Notes: generated by a model from the letters alone, not told the origin. Positions 7,949-16,033 are shown, numbered from the stretch's first letter. The stretch: 64,000 nt of DNA from Solimonas fluminis (GCF_002930645.1 NZ_PSNW01000017.1:1-64000), one strand, 5' to 3'. Program-made: numbers and translations.

Positions 7949-9223
7949 ATGATCATCAAGGCCGCACAGGACGCCGGTCTGCTGAAGAACTACAAGGTCC
8001 GCCTCCCGGAAAGGATCGAAACCGTCACCCGCATCGATCCTGCCGAAGGCTCCGCCGCCCGCGGCGGCCTGCGCCCCGGCGACGTCGAGGCGATCTGGAG
8101 CGCCGTGCAGGACCTCTACCGCAGCCGCGCCTATCCCGGCGTGGCCTTCTGCCTGCGCCGCCGCGGCGAGCTGCTGCTGCACCGCACGCTCGGCCACGCC
8201 CGCGGCAACGGCCCCTGGGACCTGGCGCACGCGCCGAAGCAGGTGCTGGAGCTGGATACCCCGATCTGCCTGTTCTCCGCCTCCAAGGCGGTGACGGCGG
8301 TGCTGGTGCACAAGCTCGCCGAGGAAGGCGGGCTGGACCTGGACCAGCGCGTCAGCCACTACATCCCCGCCTTCGGGCAGCACGGCAAGAAGGACACCAC
8401 CGTGGCCGAGGTGCTGGCGCACCGCGGCGGCTTCCCGCAGATCAAGGTGCCCCGGCGCGAGCGCCAGGTGGAGGTGCTGCTGGACTGGGACGGCGTGATC
8501 GAGCGCATCTGCCGCGCGCCGCCGACCCACCCGCGGCGCATGGCCTACCACGCCATCAGCGGCGGCTTCATCCTGGCCGAGCTGATCCAGCGCGTCACCG
8601 GCGCCTCCGTGCAGTCCTACCTCGACACGCGCTTCCGCGAGCCGATGGGGCTGAAGCACTTCCGCTTCGGCGTGCCGCGCGAGCACCGCCCCGCGGCCGC
8701 GCTCAACTATGCCGCCGGACAGCCGGTGCGCTTCCCGCTGTCGGCGATCATCGAGAAGGTGCTGATCGTGCCCTTCGAGCAGGTGGTGGAGTCCGCCAAT
8801 TCCGAGGCCTTCATGGAGGCCGTGATCCCGGCGGGCAACCTCTACGCCACCGCCGAGGAGCTGTCGCGCTTCTTCCAGATGCTGCTGGACGGCGGCGTCT
8901 GGCAGGGCCGCCGCCTGCTGCAGCCGGAGACGCTCAGGCGCGCCGTCAAGCCCAAGTGGCGCATCGCCCTGGACGGCTCGCTGATGATCCCCATGCGCTA
9001 CAGCGAGGGCATGATGCTGGGCGCCAACCCCGCGGGCCTCTACGGCCCCATGACGCGCCACGCCTACGGCCACCTGGGCTTCATGAACATCCTCGGCTGG
9101 GCGGACCCCCAGCGCGAGATCTCCTGCGCCCTGCTGACCACCGGCAAGGCCCTGCTCGGCACCCACCTGATCACCCTGGGCCGCCTGATGGCGGCGATCT
9201 CCGAGCGTTGTCGCGGCGGCTAG
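7949..9223 (+). CDS. Serine hydrolase of the class C beta-lactamase / EstB fold
   Basis: 424 aa. The nucleophile motif SASK (residues 110-113, S-x-x-K) and a late YGHLGFMN segment (HxG motif replacing KTG) identify the beta-lactamase family PF00144. The second motif position reads MAYHAISGG, so the usual Y-x-N Asn is replaced by Ala. Like many relatives it is more likely an esterase or peptidase than an antibiotic resistance enzyme. No signal peptide is seen, so it is probably cytoplasmic. Divergent from the PHP hydrolase; 72 bp between starts. Confidence 0.85.
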   Translation: MIIKAAQDAGLLKNYKVRLPERIETVTRIDPAEGSAARGGLRPGDVEAIWSAVQDLYRSRAYPGVAFCLRRRGELLLHRTLGHARGNGPWDLAHAPKQVLELDTPICLFSASKAVTAVLVHKLAEEGGLDLDQRVSHYIPAFGQHGKKDTTVAEVLAHRGGFPQIKVPRRERQVEVLLDWDGVIERICRAPPTHPRRMAYHAISGGFILAELIQRVTGASVQSYLDTRFREPMGLKHFRFGVPREHRPAAALNYAAGQPVRFPLSAIIEKVLIVPFEQVVESANSEAFMEAVIPAGNLYATAEELSRFFQMLLDGGVWQGRRLLQPETLRRAVKPKWRIALDGSLMIPMRYSEGMMLGANPAGLYGPMTRHAYGHLGFMNILGWADPQREISCALLTTGKALLGTHLITLGRLMAAISERCRGG

Positions 9224-9234
9224 GCGGAGTTCCC

Positions 9235-9286
9235 AACCGTTCGTGCCGAGCAGCCTCGTGAGCTTGGCGAGCGTGCGTATCGAGGC
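9235..9286. repeat. Interspersed palindromic repeat (family C), single copy
   Basis: The unit starts AACCGTTCGTGCCGAGCAGC, runs through CTCGTGAGCTTGGCGAGCG and ends TGCGTATCGAGGC. It matches, with substitutions, the two copies at 6083-6190. It follows the hydrolase stop by 11 bp. Confidence 0.7.
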
Positions 9287-9385
9287 GGGGTCGCCGTCCA
9301 TGGCGCGCCCTCTGCTCGCCCCTTGGCCCCGCGCCGCCTGATGGCGACGGTCCCGGAGCGCTGCAGCACGCGCTGGGCGCAGGCA

Positions 9386-9424
9386 AGAAAAAACCCGCCG
9401 GCAGCCTCTCGGCGCCGGCGGGTT
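9386..9424 (-). terminator. Rho-independent terminator of the SWIB gene
   Basis: Stem AACCCGCCGGC (9392-9402) / GCCGGCGGGTT (9414-9424); on the minus strand it is followed by a run of T (AAAAAA at 9388-9393 on plus). It lies 27 bp after the stop of the SWIB gene. Confidence 0.85.
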
Positions 9425-9450
9425 CGGGTACAGCGGCTACGGCAACAAGC

Positions 9451-9873
9451 TTACTTGACGTGCTTGTTGACCAGCTTCGTCATCTCGAACATCGACACCT
9501 GGTTCTTGCCGCCGAAGATGACCTTCAGCTTGGCGTCGGCGTTGATCTGGCGACGGTTCTTCTGGTCCTGCAGACCGTTCTTCTTGATGTAGTCCCAAAT
9601 GCGCTTGGTCAGCTCGCCGCGGCTCAGCGAGGTCGCGCCGACGATACCGGCGAGATCGGCGCTCAGGGCGACCGGCTGGGCAATGCCGCCGCCGGCAGCG
9701 CGGGGCTTCTTGGCCTTCGGGGCGGCCTTCTTCGCAGCAGCCTTCTTCGGGGCGGCCTTCTTGGCGGGGGCCTTCTTCGCAGCAGCCTTCTTCGCCGGAG
9801 CCTTCTTAGCCGCAGCCTTCTTGGCGGGGGCCTTCTTGGCAGCCGGTTTCTTCGCAGCCTTCTTAACAGCCAT
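9451..9873 (-). CDS. SWIB-domain protein with histone H1-like Lys/Ala/Pro tail
   Basis: 140 aa. Residues 1-65 are a low-complexity Lys-Ala-Pro tail made of AAKKAPAKK-type repeats, like histone H1 tails and bacterial AlgP/Hc1-type proteins. Residues about 68-140 form an SWIB/MDM2 domain (LSAD...IVGATSLSRGELTKRIWDYIK, then LQDQKNRRQINADAKL). Known bacterial SWIB proteins are small nucleoid-associated or topoisomerase-linked; here the tail should bind DNA non-specifically. An AGGAG ribosome site sits just before the ATG, and a strong terminator follows, so it is a monocistronic, probably well expressed gene. Confidence 0.9.
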   Translation of the reverse strand: MAVKKAAKKPAAKKAPAKKAAAKKAPAKKAAAKKAPAKKAAPKKAAAKKAAPKAKKPRAAGGGIAQPVALSADLAGIVGATSLSRGELTKRIWDYIKKNGLQDQKNRRQINADAKLKVIFGGKNQVSMFEMTKLVNKHVK

Positions 9874-10183
9874 TCTCCTGCTCCTCTCTATCCTGGACTT
9901 GAGATCGCTCTGCGGCGCAGAGCGTGCGGGTGTGAGATTTACACGAAAATTGCGCGGCGCGCGAGTGTTATTTCACGCAGGGCTTTCCCTGGGCGTTCTG
10001 AGGGAACGCCCCTGGGGGCCTCCCAGGGGGCGTGACGCCGTTCACACGGGGGCTCCGCTTAAGGAATTTTGAGGGTTTTCTTAAGCAGGATTTAACAACG
10101 CGCCGAGGGTGTCCCGCGTAGTCTGCACAGCCATCGGCGAAGCCTGTTTCGCCCTCGGAAAACCTGCTCTGGAGACTGCTGCA
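9874..10183. other. Divergent intergenic region with hairpins
   Basis: No gene is seen. It must hold the promoters of the SWIB gene and the hemerythrin-like gene. Visible structure: a GC-rich inverted repeat CGCCCCTGGG/CCCAGGGGGCG at 10007-10032, and GCTTAAG (10057-10063) / CTTAAGC (10080-10086) flanking an AT-rich stretch. No clear -10/-35 pair can be fixed. Confidence 0.4.
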
Positions 10184-10882
10184 ATGGAAGCTTTCGCGCC
10201 CCGCTACAACATCTACGCCGTGATCCACAAAGGCCTGCGCGCATGGATGGCCCACACGCTGCAGGCGCTGGGCCGCGCCGACTGGCTCGACGCCGAGGAC
10301 AGCGCCGCCGCGCTGGCCGAGCTGCGCAGCCTGCTGGCGGTCTGCCGCAGCCATCTTGCGCACGAGAACGACTTCATCCACCCCGCGATGGAAGCCCGCC
10401 GCCCGGGTTCCAGCGGCCAGACGCAGGGCGACCATGGCGAGCATGTCCGCGCCATCGACACCCTGCTGGCGCGCGCCGGCGCACTGGAAGCCGCCCGCGG
10501 TGCGCGCCGCGCGGAGCTGGGCTACGCCCTGTACCTGGCCCTGGCGATGTTCGTGGCCGAGAACCACGAGCACATGGACATCGAGGAGGTGCGCAACAAC
10601 GCCGCGCTCTGGGCCGCCTACGGCGACGCCGAGATCCTGGCCATCGAGCAGGCCCTGGTGGCCTCGATCCCGCCGCCGGAGATGATGCTCACCCTGCGCT
10701 GGATGCTGCCCAGCGCCAGCCATGGCGAGCGCTGCGCCCTGCTGATGGGCATGCGCGCCGGCGCACCGGCCGAGGTCTTCGCCGGGGTTCTGGGCATGCT
10801 GCAGCCGCTGCTCACGCCGCGCGACTGGACGCGCCTGCAGGACGCCCTGGCGCAGCCGGCGGAGATGGCGAAGGCGGCCTGA
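10184..10882 (+). CDS. Hemerythrin-like HHE-domain protein
   Basis: 232 aa. The N-terminal ~150 residues have the spacing of metal-binding residues of HHE/hemerythrin-like four-helix bundles: YAVIHKGLR, SHLAHENDFIHP, DHGEHVRAID and AENHEHMDIEE. These would hold a di-iron centre for O2/NO binding or sensing. The C-terminal part is helical and not recognised. The ATG follows a GGAGA site; a longer in-frame reading upstream lacks a ribosome site. A stand-alone gene with no clear operon partner. Confidence 0.8.
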   Translation: MEAFAPRYNIYAVIHKGLRAWMAHTLQALGRADWLDAEDSAAALAELRSLLAVCRSHLAHENDFIHPAMEARRPGSSGQTQGDHGEHVRAIDTLLARAGALEAARGARRAELGYALYLALAMFVAENHEHMDIEEVRNNAALWAAYGDAEILAIEQALVASIPPPEMMLTLRWMLPSASHGERCALLMGMRAGAPAEVFAGVLGMLQPLLTPRDWTRLQDALAQPAEMAKAA

Positions 10883-10911
10883 GCCTGGGCCCTGTAGCGG
10901 GGTTGCCGGTG

Positions 10912-12225
10912 CTAGGCGCCGGCAACCTCCACCAGCTTCAGCGGCTGTCGCACGCAGAGGCGGAAGCGCCCGCGTCCGGTCTTCTCCAGCCCCAGCAGGC
11001 TGCTGCGCTCCTGCAGGCGCCGGTGCAGCAGCAGCAGGCGCGCCTCCAGGTTGTCGGCGATGTCCGGCAGCGGGATGCTGGGGTCCAGGCGCAGCTCGCG
11101 GTTGCTGAACTCGGTGCGGCCGTCACGCTGGTAGTCGCGCAGCAGCTTCCAGAAGATCGCCCCGGCCACGCCCTTGATCAGGTAGTCCTCGCCCAGGAAG
11201 ACGCTGTCGTCCTCCGGGTAGTAGCGCACCTGCAGCGCGGCCTTGTCCGCCGGCGCCGCGTCGGCCGCCGCGGCGGGCCCGTCGGGCTCCGCGTCGCCGT
11301 CCTGCGCCAGCGCCTGCATGGCAAAGCCCAGCGTCACCGCCAGCGCCGCCAGCGCATCCTCGTGCTCGTAGCAGAAGGCCATCTCCTCCAGGCTTTCCAC
11401 GTAGAGCACGCCCTGCAGGCGGCCGCCGCTGGCGATCGGCACCGCCAGCTGGCTCTGCGGCTCGCGCAGCCCCGGCCAGGGAATCTCCGCCGCCGTGCCC
11501 GAAGCCGCCGCGCCGTAGATGTAATCCATGCTGGCGTAGGACAGGCGGATCGGCGTGCGCTGCTCCGCCGACACGCCGATCACGCCATGGCCCAGCGCGA
11601 TCTCCGAGCCCACGCCCGAGGCGCCGTAGCCGCGGCTGGCCACGGTATAGAGCCGGCGGCCGCCCTCGTCGAGCATCAGCAGCATCGAGTGCCGGATGCC
11701 GAACAGCTCTTCCAGCCCCGCCAGCGTACGGTCCAGCAACTCGTCCAGGCCGCCGCAGGCGGCGATCCGCTCGCCCATGCGGCGCAGCGGCGGCAGCAGG
11801 GGCGGGTGGGGGCGCTCCAGCGCCAGTACCGGCCCCGGCAGCTGCTCGATGTTCCTGACGCGGTAGACGTCGGCCCCCAGCAGCTTGAAGACACCGGCCA
11901 TGCCGGTATGCGAGGCCACGCCGGCCAGCTTCGCCTTCATGCGCTCGAACAGCGGCCCCTCCGGCTCCGTGCGCAGGTATTCCACGTCCAGCCGGTACTC
12001 CACCGCCGTCTCGGCATTGGCCACGCGCACGGTGGCGCGCGGGTCGCGCAGGATGTTCTCGCGGGTCTTGTTGAAGAACTGGAAGCTCAGCGCCACGTGC
12101 TCCGGGTCCACGTAGTGGACCTGCGAGACATAGGTGAGGTTGGGCATGCCCTCCGCGTCGCAGGTGGCGATCAGGCTCGGCACGCCGCCCTCCAGGCAGT
12201 CGCGGATGTGATCGACGCTGAGCAT
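10912..12225 (-). CDS. PNPOx-type flavin split-barrel + GAF + winged-helix-like C-terminal domain
   Basis: 437 aa. Residues 1-~150 resemble a pyridoxamine-phosphate-oxidase-like FMN-binding barrel (GVPSLIATCDAEGMPNLTYVSQV, HVALSFQFFNKTRENI). Residues ~165-320 form a GAF domain (LDRTLAGLEELFGIRHSMLLMLDE ... LAVPIASGGRLQGVLYVES). The last ~90 residues (EFSNRELRLD ... GRGRFRLCV) have a winged-helix look with a C-terminal basic hairpin. The arrangement suggests a flavin- or small-ligand-controlled sensor/regulator. The start is set at the ATG that overlaps the upstream stop (ATGA), so it is co-translated with the gene at 12225-12710. Confidence 0.75.
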   Translation of the reverse strand: MLSVDHIRDCLEGGVPSLIATCDAEGMPNLTYVSQVHYVDPEHVALSFQFFNKTRENILRDPRATVRVANAETAVEYRLDVEYLRTEPEGPLFERMKAKLAGVASHTGMAGVFKLLGADVYRVRNIEQLPGPVLALERPHPPLLPPLRRMGERIAACGGLDELLDRTLAGLEELFGIRHSMLLMLDEGGRRLYTVASRGYGASGVGSEIALGHGVIGVSAEQRTPIRLSYASMDYIYGAAASGTAAEIPWPGLREPQSQLAVPIASGGRLQGVLYVESLEEMAFCYEHEDALAALAVTLGFAMQALAQDGDAEPDGPAAAADAAPADKAALQVRYYPEDDSVFLGEDYLIKGVAGAIFWKLLRDYQRDGRTEFSNRELRLDPSIPLPDIADNLEARLLLLHRRLQERSSLLGLEKTGRGRFRLCVRQPLKLVEVAGA

Positions 12226-12710
12226 CAGGCGCCGGGCCTCAGCCGCTCGCCGGCGCGCGGACCGGGCGTCTGCATGTAGACCGCCGCCGGCGTGAAGCGC
12301 ACCCAACAGAGCTGACCGGGCTCGTGATGCAGCAGCGCCTCGGTGAACTCCGCCGTGAAGCCGGCCACCGCGATCTGCGTGGCGAACGCCGCCCGGTGCG
12401 CCGCCGCCCGCGCCTCGTCGCCGGGCAGCGCCGGCTCCACGCGGGCGTCGCGGCCCTTCACCTGCAGCGTCTCGTGCGTCGCCGGCAGGGAATAGCTCGC
12501 CGCCACCCAGCCCTCGGCGCGCAGCTCCGCCACCAGCGGCGCCGCGCGCGATGCGCAGACCAGGATCGCGATCTGGTCGCGCGCCTCGGACACGCGGCAG
12601 GCCAGGCCGCGCGCGATCGTCGTGCGCCGCGCGTCGTCGCGTGCGGCGAGCGAGATCGACACCGGGCCCTGGATGAAAGCGGCCTGTGCGCGGCTGAGTT
12701 CGGGAACCAT
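12225..12710 (-). CDS. Small PNPOx-like flavin split-barrel protein
   Basis: 161 aa. The pattern of a pyridoxamine-phosphate-oxidase-related fold is visible: PVSISLAARDDARRTTIARGLACRV, ILVCAS, ETLQVKG, FTPAAVYMQTPGP. It probably binds FMN or a related cofactor, but no catalytic residues can be named. First gene of a two-gene operon with the PNPOx-GAF protein (4-nt stop/start overlap). The ATG lies inside a perfect 18-bp inverted repeat and 6 nt after CATAAT, with no SD, so the mRNA is likely leaderless. Confidence 0.7.
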   Translation of the reverse strand: MVPELSRAQAAFIQGPVSISLAARDDARRTTIARGLACRVSEARDQIAILVCASRAAPLVAELRAEGWVAASYSLPATHETLQVKGRDARVEPALPGDEARAAAHRAAFATQIAVAGFTAEFTEALLHHEPGQLCWVRFTPAAVYMQTPGPRAGERLRPGA

Positions 12711-12737
12711 GGCGGCATTATGCCGCCATGGTTCCCG
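12701..12737. repeat. Perfect 18-bp inverted repeat with 1-nt centre over a start codon
   Basis: Left arm 12701-12718 and right arm 12720-12737 are exact reverse complements (CGGGAACCATGGCGGCAT and its complement) around a single T at 12719. The left arm contains the minus-strand start codon at 12710; the right arm mirrors it with an ATG on the plus strand. The centre contains CATAAT/ATTATG, usable as a -10 box in both directions. Confidence 0.85.
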
Positions 12738-12896
12738 TCGGGGCATCACCGACAAACTGTCTCGTCCGGACCATGCCGGCCGCCGCGGACACGGTATGCT
12801 GTCCGCCATGGTCCCCCTGCCGCGTCGCTGCGGTCCTCACGCCCGGCGTGATTCGTGCAGGACACTCCAAGACAACGGGACCCGGGGAGGAACACC

Positions 12897-13316
12897 ATGA
12901 ACACGATGCAGCTGATGCCGGAGCAGGCCCTGCCGGCCTACCGCGACTTCCTGCGCCAGGTCCTGAGCGAGGTGGTGGGGCAGATGAGCGGCGAGCCCAG
13001 CCTCACGCGCCTGACACGCGCCATGCAGGTCTACTGGGACGCCTGCTTCGCCCGCCGCGACCAGCGCACCGCCGCAGTGCAGGCCGCCGAGGGCACCCGC
13101 TATGCCGAGGAGTTCGAGCCACTGGGCCAGCCCTTCCTCAAGCTGCTGCGCGCCGAACTGGCGCGCATCGGCTGCCCGCAGGCCGACGAACTGAGCCGCG
13201 ACGTCTACCTCTGCGCGCGCAACATCACCGTGGAAGAGGCCCGCACCGGCCGCCGCGAAGTGCAGAACCGCCAGAGCCTGCTGTTCATGCTGAGGCAGTC
13301 CGCCCTCGAGCATTGA
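12897..13316 (+). CDS. Conserved-looking hypothetical protein, helical
   Basis: 139 aa with no family I recognise. Mostly alpha-helical and charged (LRQVLSEVVGQMSG, RLTRAMQVYWDACFARRDQ, LLRAELARIGC); no signal peptide or membrane segment. The ATG follows a strong GGGGAGGA ribosome site at optimal distance, and codon choice (G/C at third positions) supports a real gene. Longer readings in other frames over this stretch lack such a site. It precedes an AraC regulator by 115 bp. Confidence 0.75.
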   Translation: MNTMQLMPEQALPAYRDFLRQVLSEVVGQMSGEPSLTRLTRAMQVYWDACFARRDQRTAAVQAAEGTRYAEEFEPLGQPFLKLLRAELARIGCPQADELSRDVYLCARNITVEEARTGRREVQNRQSLLFMLRQSALEH

Positions 13317-13431
13317 GCGGGCGGTCCCCGCGCGGAGCCGTCGGGGTCGGGGACCGGAGCCTGTCGCCGCCGCGGCGGCAGCCTGGGCCGGCCCTACGAG
13401 CCCGCATCCGGGTTGTGGCATCGTATCCGCC

Positions 13432-14478
13432 ATGACCCAGGCCCCCGCCGCCAGCACGCCCAGCCCCGCCGAAGATCCGCGCTACGAAGCCGCCATCTTC
13501 CCGGTGTTCCTGCTGCAGACCCTGGCGCAGGTCGCCGGCCAGCGCGGCGTCGAGCCGCAGGCCCTGTGCCGCGGCCTGGGCTTCGGTCCCGAGGACCTCG
13601 ACGATCCCGGCTTCCGCGTCTCCTACCGCCAGGCCAGCCTGATGATCCGCCGCGCCCTGCAGATGGTGCCGGGCGACGCCCTGGGCCTGGCCGTGGGCAA
13701 CCGCAACGTGCTGGGCACCCTGGGCCTGCTGGGCCACGCCGTCTCGCTGTGCCGCACCCTGGGCGATGCCTTCGACATCGGCCTGCGCTACCAGGTCACC
13801 GCCGGCGGCATCACCCAGACCAGCCTGCGCCTGTCCGGCCCGGAGCTGTGGGTGGAGGCCGGCTTCCGCTTTCCCGATGCCGAGATCCAGGTCTTCGTCG
13901 TGGAGGAGCTGTTCGCCAGCCTGCTGGTCTACGGCCGCAGCCTGGTGGGTGCGCACTTCGCGCCGCTGCGCGTGGAACTGGCCTATCCGGCGCCTTCCTG
14001 GGCCGCGCAGTACCAGGCCCTGTTCGGCGCCCCGGTGAGCTTCGGCGCCGCGCAGAACCGCTGCGTCATCGAAGCGCGCTGGCTGCTGCACGAGTTGCCC
14101 AACCACAACCCCCTCGCGTTGAAGCAGGCCCTGGCGCTGCTGGAGGCCGAGAACGCCCAGGTGCGCCAGAAGATGGACCTGGCCGCGACCATCGAACGCG
14201 CCATCGAGAAGACCCTCACCCAGGGCCCCAGCCTGGAGAGCATCGCCGGCGAGCTCAACATGAGCGGCCGCACCCTGCGCCGCCGCCTGGGCGACCAGGG
14301 CCTGAGCTTCGAGACCCTGCTCAACAACGTGCGCCGCACCCGCGTGATGAGCCTGCTGGCCAACCCCGAGCTGCCGATCGAACGCGTCGCCGAGCAGTCC
14401 GGCTACGCCGACGTGCGCAGCTTCCGCCGGGCCTTCAAGCGCTGGACCGGCATCAGCCCCAGCGAATTCCGCCACTAG
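13432..14478 (+). CDS. AraC/XylS-family transcriptional regulator (OruR/arabinose-binding-like N domain)
   Basis: 348 aa. Residues ~40-225 match the Arabinose_bd-type N-terminal ligand domain found in OruR and similar regulators; residues ~250-348 contain the double helix-turn-helix (SLESIAGELNMSGRTLRRRL and PIERVAEQSGYADVRSFRRAFKRWTG). It is likely a ligand-dependent activator. The gene directly downstream in the same direction (DUF2505-type) is a plausible target, though regulators of this group often act on divergent catabolic genes. Confidence 0.9.
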   Translation: MTQAPAASTPSPAEDPRYEAAIFPVFLLQTLAQVAGQRGVEPQALCRGLGFGPEDLDDPGFRVSYRQASLMIRRALQMVPGDALGLAVGNRNVLGTLGLLGHAVSLCRTLGDAFDIGLRYQVTAGGITQTSLRLSGPELWVEAGFRFPDAEIQVFVVEELFASLLVYGRSLVGAHFAPLRVELAYPAPSWAAQYQALFGAPVSFGAAQNRCVIEARWLLHELPNHNPLALKQALALLEAENAQVRQKMDLAATIERAIEKTLTQGPSLESIAGELNMSGRTLRRRLGDQGLSFETLLNNVRRTRVMSLLANPELPIERVAEQSGYADVRSFRRAFKRWTGISPSEFRH

Positions 14479-14571
14479 GGTAGTCTTCCGGAGTGAGGAC
14501 AGCCCCGGCGCGCTGACGCACAGTGCGCCCGCGACAAACGCCATACAGACCAGAAACAGAGGAGAGCCCGC

Positions 14572-15060
14572 ATGCAGTTCTCGTACAAGCAGACCTTCCC
14601 CAAGGACGCCGCCACCGTACTGAAGATGTTCTGCGACCCGGCCTACCACAAGGCCCTGCAGGAAGCCCTGGGCGCCACCGGCTACCGCCAGGTCGAGCAC
14701 AGCGACGACGGCACCCGCTTCATGATCAAGATCAGCTACGAGGTGAAGTCCTCCGCGCCGCTGCCGGGCTTCGCCAAGAAGGTGCTGGGCGAGACCACCG
14801 CCGTCACCCAGACCGAGCGTTGGGACCGTTCCACCAGGAAGGGCGAGGTCATCGTCGAGCCCAAGGGCCTGCCGGGCAAGATCCGCTGCGCCACCTCGCT
14901 GGCCGAATCCGGCGGCAGCGCCACCAAGACCTTCGACTGGGACGTCTCGGTCAAGATCCCGCTGGTGGGCGGCAAGCTCGAAGAACTGGTGGTGAGCGAC
15001 ATCAAGGGCAAGGACCCGGTCGACGCCGCGGCGAGCCGCAAGCTGCTGGAAAAGTACTGA
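14572..15060 (+). CDS. DUF2505 / START-like (SRPBCC) domain protein
   Basis: 162 aa. The whole protein resembles DUF2505, a START-like lipid-binding fold: FSYKQTFPKDAATVLKMFCDPAYHKALQEALG at the start, then alternating beta strands and a final helix ending LLEKY. No signal peptide. The ribosome site GAGGAGAG lies before the ATG. Its role is unknown; SRPBCC folds commonly bind hydrophobic ligands, and the fatty-acid desaturase operon lies downstream. Confidence 0.75.
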   Translation: MQFSYKQTFPKDAATVLKMFCDPAYHKALQEALGATGYRQVEHSDDGTRFMIKISYEVKSSAPLPGFAKKVLGETTAVTQTERWDRSTRKGEVIVEPKGLPGKIRCATSLAESGGSATKTFDWDVSVKIPLVGGKLEELVVSDIKGKDPVDAAASRKLLEKY

Positions 15061-15361
15061 GGGAACGGCAGCCACGGGGCGGGGGCGGCGCAGGCCGCTC
15101 CCGCCCTTTTCCGTTGGCCCTGCGCAAAGAAGCGGGCGGCCGGTGAAGGCCGCCGGATCCCTCGAACCCAGGCAGGGTGGAATCACGCCGGCGGCGGCAT
15201 CGCCGCCGAGCACCGCAGACAGGACCGGCCGCGGCTTGTGCACTGGGAGGCTGCGGCTCCCCGCCGTGCGGAAGTGCCCCAGGGGCACTGCCTGCCGGCG
15301 GAATTCGGTGGGTCCTGATTTGGAGACGCAAGCGTCTCCTGATGAAATTTATAATACGCGC
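15061..15361. other. Intergenic region upstream of the TetR gene
   Basis: No coding support is seen between the DUF2505-type gene and the TetR gene; readings that run through it have poor codon patterns. A GC-rich hairpin (CGGCGGCGGCATCGCCGCCG) lies near 15187-15210, and the operator and -10 box of the TetR gene are at its 3' end. Confidence 0.4.
15322..15355 (+). promoter_or_regulatory. Palindromic operator and -10 box of the TetR gene
   Basis: GGAGACGC-AA-GCGTCTCC (15322-15339) is a perfect 8-bp-arm palindrome, followed by a consensus TATAAT at 15350-15355 and the ATG six nucleotides later at 15362. The palindrome occupies the place of the -35 region, as expected for autorepression, and the mRNA should be leaderless. 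No consensus -35 is visible. Confidence 0.65.
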
Positions 15362-16033
15362 ATGTCCTCAAAGCGCAAGCCCCCCTTCAGCGGCGCCCCC
15401 CTGCCGCGAGGCCGGCACGGCCTCTCCAGCGAATTCGTGCGCGCCTCGCAGCGCGAGCGCGTGGTCAAGGCCATGCTGGCGCTGGTGGCGGAGCAGGGCT
15501 ATGCCGCCACCACGGTGCCGGCGGTGGTGGCGGCCGCGCGCGTCTCCCGCAACGCCTTCTACGCATTCTTCCAGGACAAGCAGGAGTGCTTCCTCGCCGC
15601 CGCCGAGGAAGCCGCCGCCGACGTCTTCACCACCATGGAGACCTTCGGCCTGGAACAGGACTGGATCGAGGGCATCCGCCGCGGCCTCACCGCCTGGCTG
15701 CGCTGGTGGGAGGAGCGTCCCGGGCTGGCGCGCGCCTGGCTGCTGGAACTGCCGCTGGCCGGCGGCGACGCCGCCCTGCAGCACCAGCGCGCCGCGCAGC
15801 CCTACATCCAGCTGTTCCGGCGCATCGCCGAGCGCATCCGCCGCGAGCAGCCCGGCCTGCCGCCGCTGCCGGAATTCGTGCCCGTGTTCCTCGTCGCCGG
15901 CCTGCTCGCGCGCCTCACCGACGAGCTGCGCAACAACGGCGCCGGCCAGCTCACGCGGCTGGTGGAGCCCGGCGTCTACGTCGCCGTGAAGCTGCTGGCG
16001 GACGACCGGACCGCGGCGCGCCTGCTGAAGTAG
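15362..16033 (+). CDS. TetR/AcrR-family regulator, candidate DesT-type fatty-acid sensor
   Basis: 223 aa. The N-terminal helix-turn-helix (VVKAMLALVAEQGYAATTVPAVVAAARVSRNAFYAFFQDK) is typical TetR; the C-terminal ligand domain is divergent. It is immediately upstream of a ferredoxin-reductase/desaturase pair whose promoter carries a DesT-like palindrome, so control of unsaturated fatty acid synthesis in response to acyl-CoA is the best inference. There is no SD; the ATG lies 6 nt after TATAAT. A reading 73 codons longer is rejected because of that promoter. Confidence 0.8.
   Translation: MSSKRKPPFSGAPLPRGRHGLSSEFVRASQRERVVKAMLALVAEQGYAATTVPAVVAAARVSRNAFYAFFQDKQECFLAAAEEAAADVFTTMETFGLEQDWIEGIRRGLTAWLRWWEERPGLARAWLLELPLAGGDAALQHQRAAQPYIQLFRRIAERIRREQPGLPPLPEFVPVFLVAGLLARLTDELRNNGAGQLTRLVEPGVYVAVKLLADDRTAARLLK

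Noticed and set aside
7949-9223. Calling the beta-lactamase-fold protein an antibiotic resistance enzyme.
   Set aside because: No signal peptide, and the Y-x-N and KTG motifs are altered, as in EstB-like esterases.
7877-9301. N-terminal 475-codon extension of the PHP-type metallohydrolase frame on the minus strand.
   Set aside because: It is antisense to the beta-lactamase-fold gene and lacks domains; the lipoprotein signal peptide at 7876 marks the true start.
9715-9870. Short tandem DNA repeats considered as a CRISPR-like array.
   Set aside because: They encode the Lys/Ala/Pro tail of the SWIB protein in frame; there are no equal spacers. No CRISPR array or cas gene is seen anywhere in the window.
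12728-13435. 235-codon plus-strand frame starting MVPVG in the right arm of the palindrome.
   Set aside because: Different frame from the well-supported 139-aa gene with a strong ribosome site; Arg/Pro-rich shadow.
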